Shown piece by piece: positions 62,389-64,000 of a stretch of 64,000 nt of DNA (positions are counted from its first letter, which is position 1; the number at the start of each line of letters is the position of its first letter). Under the pieces are notes generated by a model. The model was given only the letters and a program-made list of their open reading frames with translations, was not told the DNA's origin and searched no databases. A program made the translations under genes and the position numbers. Location of the stretch: contig NZ_CP031030.1 of assembly GCF_003711225.1 (NCBI RefSeq), forward strand, positions 1,426,001 through 1,490,000, in the 5' to 3' direction. Source of the stretch: Runella sp. SP2. Its GTDB lineage: Bacteria; Bacteroidota; Bacteroidia; Cytophagales; Spirosomataceae.

Positions 62389-62469
62389 CCCCCTAACCCC
62401 CAATGGGGGAAAAGGGTATTCAAAATAATTTTTAACATTTTAAAAGTCCCCATTGGGGATTTAGGGGCT
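62387..62469. repeat. Palindromic REP-like element, family member B
   Basis: The left arm (62387-62408, from AGCCCCCTAACCCCC) is the near-complement of the right arm (62448-62469, ending GGGGATTTAGGGGCT). It starts inside the TAG stop codon of the VOC gene and ends directly at the ATG of the next gene, so it makes up the whole gap between them. Shares its core with members A and C. Confidence 0.85.
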
Positions 62470-63600
62470 ATGTGGCATTATTTTCCAGGGCAATATATGC
62501 CCTCATATCAAGTCAATCGTGCATTAACCCAAGCCCATTACGGGGGCGGGGAATTTGCGGAAATTTTAGAAGTAGCAAGTGAAATCGACCCGCTCGACCG
62601 CGAGAGTTTTAACCGTGCTTGGGTGAAAATGGGCGATAAAGTCTATGACAAAGCAGAAGCCTATGCACAGGCCAATCAGCGTGTGTCGGCGCGACGTACC
62701 TACTTGCGGGCGTTCAATTACTTACGTACGGCAGAGTTTTTTATGACTTTGCACGACGAACGCAAAATACCTTATTACCTCAAATGCCGTGATGCGTTTA
62801 TCAAAGCCATTGATTTGTTTGATGAACGACCAATTACGGTTGATATTCCGTTTGAAGGCTCAACCCTTCCTGCCTATCTTTTTCTTCCAAATAATTTCCC
62901 CCATCGGGGGGCAGGGGGCCATCCGCCAGTAGTGGTCATGTTTGGTGGGTTGGACAGTTTGGCCGAAGAGCTTTACTTCGGAATTGCCCAACACCTTAAT
63001 GAACGCGGAATCGCTATGATGGCCGTCGATGGGCCTGGACAAGGGGCATCGCTGCGTTTAAATCACATCCATACTCGCTACGATTACAATGTGGCTGGAA
63101 CGGCAGTGTTGGACTATATTATTGAAAACCTCGGCGAGCATGTCGATACCGCTCGGGTAGGGGTTGGAGCGGTTTCGATGGGCGGCTACATGGCGGCGCG
63201 CTGTGCAGCTTTTGAACCTCGTTTTAAGGTGTGTATGATTTTCGGGGCCGTGTGGTCGTACTATGACATCTGGAAAAACCGCCCAGATAATCACCCATTG
63301 GCCGAAATCGTACAGCATATCGTAGGAGCGGACAATATGGCCGACGCCCGCGAGCGTCTCAAAAACTTCACTTTAGAAGGTGTTGCTGAAAAAATTCAAT
63401 GCCCGACTTACATTCTCCACGGTGAAGACGACCGCCAAAATTTTGTAGAAAATGCCTACAAAGTAAACGACGCCTTGACTTGCGAACACGTGATGGAAAT
63501 CGTGCCTAAAGACGAAAGTGGCTCTGCTCACTGCTCAGTTGATGATTTTACCAAGACTTTTAATATGTACGATTGGATTGAGAAGAAGATTAAAGAATAG
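62470..63600 (+). CDS. Alpha/beta hydrolase of the 2,6-dihydroxypseudooxynicotine hydrolase type
   Basis: 376-residue hydrolase with a helical N-terminal cap (~1-115: AYAQANQRVSARRTYLRAFNYLR) and an alpha/beta core. The oxyanion region is VVMFGGLDSLAEE, the nucleophile elbow VGAVSMGGYMAA with S236, the acid is in LHGEDDRQNF and the catalytic His is H354 (SGSAHCSVDDF). Similar enzymes cleave C-C or ester bonds in ring-degradation pathways, which suits the adjoining dioxygenase. Odd: residues ~142-150 (FPHRGAGGH) are encoded by a 25-nt copy of the local palindromic repeat, placed in frame in a loop before the oxyanion strand. Confidence 0.82.
   Translation: MWHYFPGQYMPSYQVNRALTQAHYGGGEFAEILEVASEIDPLDRESFNRAWVKMGDKVYDKAEAYAQANQRVSARRTYLRAFNYLRTAEFFMTLHDERKIPYYLKCRDAFIKAIDLFDERPITVDIPFEGSTLPAYLFLPNNFPHRGAGGHPPVVVMFGGLDSLAEELYFGIAQHLNERGIAMMAVDGPGQGASLRLNHIHTRYDYNVAGTAVLDYIIENLGEHVDTARVGVGAVSMGGYMAARCAAFEPRFKVCMIFGAVWSYYDIWKNRPDNHPLAEIVQHIVGADNMADARERLKNFTLEGVAEKIQCPTYILHGEDDRQNFVENAYKVNDALTCEHVMEIVPKDESGSAHCSVDDFTKTFNMYDWIEKKIKE
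62895..62919 (+). repeat. REP-like repeat fragment inside coding sequence
   Basis: These 25 nt match 63696-63720 (part of the repeat downstream) at 23 positions; the two differences are T/C changes. The frame is kept and no stop is created, so the alpha/beta hydrolase gains a short Gly/Pro-rich loop. Confidence 0.75.
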
Positions 63601-63721
63601 CCCCCTAACCCCCGAAGGGGGAACTCGTTAGAGGGCGAATAAAATGATTTTAAACTAATGCTTTTAAGTTCTTATTAGGGATTTAGGGGGGTTTATTTCC
63701 CCCATTGGGGGGTAGGGGGCT
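63599..63721. repeat. Palindromic REP-like element, family member C (compound)
   Basis: Outer arms AGCCCCCTAACCCCC (63599-63613) and GGGGGGTAGGGGGCT (63707-63721) are inverted repeats with one mismatch. A second internal right arm, TAGGGATTTAGGGGGG (63676-63692), suggests that two elements are nested. It spans the gap from the hydrolase stop codon to 1 nt before the HisD-like start. Confidence 0.8.
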
Positions 63722-63722
63722 T

Positions 63723-64000
63723 ATGATACAACAAATAAAAAAAGGAATTACCTATGCCGAAAGTAAAGAAGCAGATCGTAAAGTGCGTGCTTTGGTAGAG
63801 GAAATGCTCGAAAATGTGGCACAAAATGGCGACAAGGCCGTGCGTGAGTACTCGGCAAAGCTTGATCATTGGTCGCCCGAAAGTTTCCGACTTTCGGACG
63901 AAACGATAAAGAAAATCGTCGCATCATTGCCAGAGCAAGTGATTGAAGATATCAAATTTGCACAAACCCAAATCCGAAATTTCGCCCAAATCCAACGAGA
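63723..64000 (+). CDS. Histidinol dehydrogenase-like protein, 3' end outside window
   Basis: Only the first 92 codons are visible (open to the window end): MIQQIKKGITYAESKEADRK, VEEMLENVAQNGDKAVREYSAKLDHW and FAQTQIRNFAQIQRE. This is the N-terminal helical region of the HisD superfamily. Because it is in a dioxygenase/hydrolase operon and not a his operon, it is more likely a HisD-like catabolic alcohol dehydrogenase (the family also includes the sulfopropanediol dehydrogenase HpsN) than the histidine biosynthetic enzyme. The catalytic and metal residues lie beyond the window. Confidence 0.82.
   Translation, partial: MIQQIKKGITYAESKEADRKVRALVEEMLENVAQNGDKAVREYSAKLDHWSPESFRLSDETIKKIVASLPEQVIEDIKFAQTQIRNFAQIQR

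Overview
The window looks like a chromosomal segment of a free-living Bacteroidota bacterium, probably a Cytophagales member of the Runella/Spirosoma kind. The reasons are two complete SusC/SusD loci, each with its own ECF sigma factor and FecR anti-sigma factor, Bacteroidota-type lipoproteins, sparse Shine-Dalgarno sites and a mid-40s GC content (judged by eye). No rRNA, tRNA, CRISPR array or insertion sequence was found.

Region 1 (1-20601, + strand) is an exopolysaccharide / surface-glycan locus. It starts with an AT-rich, mosaic island of glycosyltransferases, two hexapeptide-repeat acyltransferases and an orphan serine-hydrolase-like protein (1-6400). A WecG/TagA-type transferase follows, then a secreted/outer-membrane block (7429-13885): an Ala-rich secreted protein, a YjbH-like porin that appears split into two adjacent genes, a small barrel-like protein and a lipoprotein with five ~96-residue repeats. 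Two nearly identical polyprenyl-phosphate glycosyl-1-phosphate transferases (13907-15325 and 19183-20601) bracket a lipid-linked sugar module: a GT39-like membrane transferase, a GtrB/ArnC-type GT2 and a nucleotide-sugar epimerase.

Region 2 (20635-31576, - strand) is a polysaccharide-utilisation-type locus read from right to left: ECF sigma, FecR, SusC, SusD, then three tandem paralogues of polysaccharide-pyruvyl-transferase-fold proteins that each carry a Tat-type (twin-arginine) signal, which is unusual for an enzyme family normally found in the cytoplasm. Region 3 (31939-34611) holds a toxin-antitoxin pair whose PIN toxin seems to have lost its catalytic N-terminus, and a secreted heparinase II/III-type polysaccharide lyase. 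Region 4 (34628-45462, - strand) is a second sigma/FecR/SusC/SusD locus with an 835-residue duplicated-domain secreted protein and a NamZ-type (DUF1343) muramidase. In both SusC loci the FecR-SusC gap contains a strong hairpin followed by a T-run that only makes sense as a terminator on the opposite strand. This fits an antisense RNA over the 5' end of susC, as described for Bacteroides utilisation loci.

Region 5 (45620-64000) is catabolic. It holds a GDPD-GH16 fusion, a three-gene 2-oxoacid:acceptor oxidoreductase operon with a GltD-like Fe-S flavoprotein, a divergent LacI regulator facing a two-domain DUF1080 protein, a GH3 glucosidase and mannonate dehydratase, an AraC regulator, a double esterase, and a VOC dioxygenase / alpha-beta hydrolase / HisD-like dehydrogenase cluster cut off by the window end. 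Intergenic gaps here are rich in hairpin repeats. One family (35908-36040, 62387-62469, 63599-63721) has also left a 25-nt copy in frame inside the alpha/beta-hydrolase gene.
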